The notes beneath the pieces are model-generated. The model ran no database searches. It saw only the letters and a list, made by a program, of their open reading frames with translations, and had not been told where the DNA came from. Positions 4,881 through 6,286 of a stretch of 6,286 nucleotides of DNA are shown here, piece after piece. Origin of the DNA: an uncultured Collinsella sp. (GTDB lineage Bacteria; Actinomycetota; Coriobacteriia; Coriobacteriales; Coriobacteriaceae); assembly GCA_902496645.1 (NCBI GenBank), contig CABVBR010000120.1, positions 1 through 6,286 of the forward strand. Direction: 5' to 3'. The position numbers and the translations under genes were made by a program. Numbering within the stretch: the stretch's first letter is position 1; every line of letters starts with the position of its first letter.

Positions 4881-5952
4881 TGAGTATGTGATCCCGGAGC
4901 ACTACGAGGATCTCACTCCTGCTCCGCAGCTCGACCAGAAGACCCTCAACAAGATGGCTTGGCGCTCCTGCTTCCTGCAGGCATCGTTCAACTACGAGCG
5001 TATGCAGGCCGCTGGCTGGCTCTACTCCATCATCCCCGGTCTGGAGAAGATCCACACCAACAAGAACGACCTCGCGGCTTCCATGAGCCACAACCTGGAG
5101 TTCTTCAACACCCACCCGTTCCTCGTCACCTTCGTTATGGGCATCGTGCTTTCGCTCGAGCAGAACAAGGTTGACATCCCCACGATCCGCGCCGTCCGCG
5201 TCGCCGCAATGGGCCCGCTCGGTGGTATCGGTGACGCCCTGTTCTGGCTGACGCTCGTGCCTATCACGGCCGGCATCACCTCCAACATGGCCATCAACGG
5301 CAACGCCGCTGCGCCGATCATCTTCCTGGTGATCTTCAACGCCGTCCAGTTCGCCCTGCGTTTCTGGCTCATGAACTGGTCCTACAAGCTTGGCACCAGC
5401 GCTATTGACGCTCTGACCGCCAACATGCAGGCCTTCACGCGTGCCGCTTCCATTATGGGCGTCTTCGTCGTCGGTTGCCTGGTCGTCACCATGGGTGGCA
5501 CCCAGATCAACCTCCAGATCCCCAACGGCACCACTCGTGGCCTGTCCGCCACTACCGTGATCGTCTCCGAGAAGGAGGCCGAGAACTTCACCGGTATGGA
5601 GGGCATCGACACCGAGACCGCCGAGGCCGGCACCATCGCCATGACCGATGAGGACGGCAACGCCCTCACCGCTTCCGATGCTGACGGCAACGCTGTCGAG
5701 TGCGGCGTCGTCGACCTGGGCAACGGCATGGAGTCCGTCACCTACGGCACCGTTACCGAGGATCCGGTCAACTTCTCTGTTGCCGACACCCTCAACACCA
5801 TCGTCCCGAAGCTCGTCCCGCTTATGCTTACGCTGCTGCTTTACTACATGTTCGCTAAGCACAGCTGGACCCCGACCAAGGGCATTCTCCTGCTCTTTGT
5901 CCTGGGCATCCTGGGCGCTGGCCCGCTTGGTCTCTGGCCGAGCATCTGGTAA
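4870..5952 (+). CDS. PTS mannose-family EIID membrane component with acidic insert
   Basis: Partner of EIIC in the membrane transporter. The ATG at 4870 has GGAGGTGA upstream, inside the EIIC gene, and gives 360 residues. EIID proteins are usually about 270-300, for example E. coli ManZ. Conserved features are LNKMAWRSCFLQASFNYERMQAAGW (26-50), the HNLEFFNTHPF motif (74-84), the AAMGPLGGIGDALFW segment (112-126) and the C-terminal helices IVPKLVPLMLTLLLYY (311-326) and the last membrane segment (338-355). The extra length is an insert at about residues 222-298 between TQINLQIPNG and the C-terminal helices. It is very acidic (17 Asp/Glu against 2 Lys/Arg) and contains two 10-residue repeats with DGNA. 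In known relatives the loop at this place faces outside the cell. The frame is intact, with neighbour-like codon use. Confidence 0.95.
   Translation: MASNEYVIPEHYEDLTPAPQLDQKTLNKMAWRSCFLQASFNYERMQAAGWLYSIIPGLEKIHTNKNDLAASMSHNLEFFNTHPFLVTFVMGIVLSLEQNKVDIPTIRAVRVAAMGPLGGIGDALFWLTLVPITAGITSNMAINGNAAAPIIFLVIFNAVQFALRFWLMNWSYKLGTSAIDALTANMQAFTRAASIMGVFVVGCLVVTMGGTQINLQIPNGTTRGLSATTVIVSEKEAENFTGMEGIDTETAEAGTIAMTDEDGNALTASDADGNAVECGVVDLGNGMESVTYGTVTEDPVNFSVADTLNTIVPKLVPLMLTLLLYYMFAKHSWTPTKGILLLFVLGILGAGPLGLWPSIW
5641..5700 (+). repeat. Two tandem 30-bp (10-codon) repeats inside EIID
   Basis: Codons 258-267 (MTDEDGNALT) and 268-277 (ASDADGNAVE) align with five identities (D260/D270, D262/D272 and the G-N-A that follows each) and similar residues elsewhere. 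The shared DNA core is GACGGCAACGC. The arrangement suggests an internal duplication in the acidic insert. The D-x-D-G-N pattern resembles a cation-binding turn, but this is only a resemblance. Confidence 0.55.
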
Positions 5953-5960
5953 GGCTCTAG

Positions 5961-6005
5961 CTTGAGGGGTGTGTCCCTACGCGGCTCACACCCCGACCCC
6001 TTAAG
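5961..6005 (+). other. Mutually exclusive stem-loops after EIID
   Basis: GGGGTGTG (5966-5973) is perfectly complementary to CACACCCC (5987-5994). The same G run can instead pair in a wider stem, CTTGAGGGGT (5961-5970) with ACCCCTTAAG (5996-6005), which has one G-U pair. There is no U tract afterwards. It probably protects the transcript 3' end or backs up the terminator that follows 14 bp later. Confidence 0.45.
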
Positions 6006-6018
6006 CCATGTGTATGTT

Positions 6019-6057
6019 AAAAGCCGCGTGCTCGAAAGAGCGCGCGGCTTTTGTTTT
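6019..6057 (+). terminator. Strong intrinsic terminator of the PTS operon
   Basis: A 15-bp stem (6019-6033 with 6038-6052, one G-U pair) is capped by a GAAA tetraloop closed by C-G and runs directly into TTTTGTTTTCTT. It lies 66 bp after the EIID stop and separates the PTS operon from the GntR-type gene. Confidence 0.95.
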
Positions 6058-6061
6058 CTTG

Positions 6062-6099
6062 TTGATTCGGGTGTGGCAGACAGATAATGCTAAACACCC
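6062..6099 (+). promoter_or_regulatory. Candidate promoter and dyad of the GntR-type gene
   Basis: GATAAT (6083-6088) is a plausible -10. TTGATT (6062-6067) is the nearest -35-like hexamer, but the 15-bp gap is short. Reading TAATGC (6085-6090) as -10 gives 17 bp. An inverted repeat GGGTGT (6069-6074) / ACACCC (6094-6099) brackets the -10 and could be an operator. The gene needs its own promoter because a strong terminator precedes it. Confidence 0.35.
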
Positions 6100-6136
6100 A
6101 AGGTAGTAGCCGAGTTTGAGAAAATGGGAGGATAGG

Positions 6137-6286
6137 ATGGCGATCGGAGCGCGTAAGCAACCGCTGTACGATCAGCTGGTCGATATTCTGACCGAAAAGA
6201 TCGACCATGAATATCGCGCCGGTGACATGATTCCTTCCGAGCGCGAACTATCGGAGCGCTATGGTCTCTCGCGCACTACGGTACGC
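6137..6286 (+). CDS. GntR-family transcriptional regulator (3' partial)
   Basis: Only the first 50 residues are in the window. They are the N-terminal winged-helix DNA-binding domain of a GntR regulator: QPLYDQLVDILTEKIDHEYRAGD, then the hallmark MIPSERELSERYGLSRTTVR. The form PLYxQL...IPSERELSERYGLSRTTVR is typical of the HutC/NagR-like subfamily, whose C-terminal UTRA domain binds sugar phosphates or similar ligands. That domain would lie beyond the edge and is not seen. The ATG has GGGAGGA upstream with a short 4-nt gap. Its position directly after the PTS operon makes it a likely regulator of that operon, perhaps through the TGGT-N4-ACCA element at 2619. Confidence 0.92.
   Translation, partial: MAIGARKQPLYDQLVDILTEKIDHEYRAGDMIPSERELSERYGLSRTTVR

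Noticed and set aside
4783..5862. Long antisense open frame of about 359 codons opposite EIIC/EIID.
   Set aside because: It mirrors the GC-rich sense frame, has low-complexity Gly/Asp/Val/His composition, no ribosome site and no recognisable domain, while the sense genes are clear PTS subunits.
6017..6208. Minus-strand open frame of 63 codons across the operon terminator and the GntR start.
   Set aside because: It runs through the terminator stem and the opposite strand of a clear GntR HTH domain.

Overview
The window looks like chromosomal DNA of a GC-rich, anaerobic, gut-type actinobacterium, most likely class Coriobacteriia (Collinsella or a relative). This is an inference. It rests on the strong G/C bias at third codon positions in most genes, combined with a mannose-family sugar phosphotransferase (PTS) operon that carries its own YajC-like gene. 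No rRNA, tRNA, CRISPR array, insertion sequence or replication origin was found.

Layout. (1) Positions 2-1045 (+): the 3' part of a membrane-anchored, SurA-N/PPIase-like extracytoplasmic protein, closed by a 14-bp-stem terminator. (2) Positions 1157-2044 (-), convergent with it: a two-gene module of a DUF2975 four-helix membrane protein followed by a small Cro/C1-type (YozG-like) HTH regulator. Its extended -10 promoter overlaps a 16-bp palindrome. (3) Positions 2085-2747: about 660 bp with no credible gene, AT-richer than the rest and full of repeats. It holds a duplicated array of CGGTRAACGGT-like elements, an extended -10 promoter, TGGT/ACCA operator-like elements and a leader stem that covers the Shine-Dalgarno of the next gene. 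(4) Positions 2748-5952 (+): a complete PTS operon in the order EIIA, YajC-like, EIIB, EIIC, EIID. The genes are tightly packed, with overlaps at IIA/yajC and IIC/IID and two stem-loops in the IIB-IIC gap. (5) A strong GAAA-tetraloop terminator at 6019-6057, then the start of a GntR-family regulator at 6137, cut by the window end.

How the genes work together. Phosphate passes from HPr to His9 of EIIA, then to His17 of EIIB, then to a sugar carried in by the EIIC-EIID membrane complex. The sugar cannot be read from the sequence. The EIIB looks GalNAc/aminosugar-like (AgaV type) rather than glucose/mannose type, and no catabolic enzyme lies in the window. The GntR-type protein downstream is a plausible local regulator, and a TGGT-N4-ACCA element in the operon leader has the same architecture as sites known for GntR/HutC-type aminosugar regulators.

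The points most worth a second look are the duplicated 21-bp-spaced motif array, the SD-sequestering leader stem, the acidic insert of about 75 residues with a DGNA repeat in EIID, and the YajC paralogue embedded in the PTS operon.
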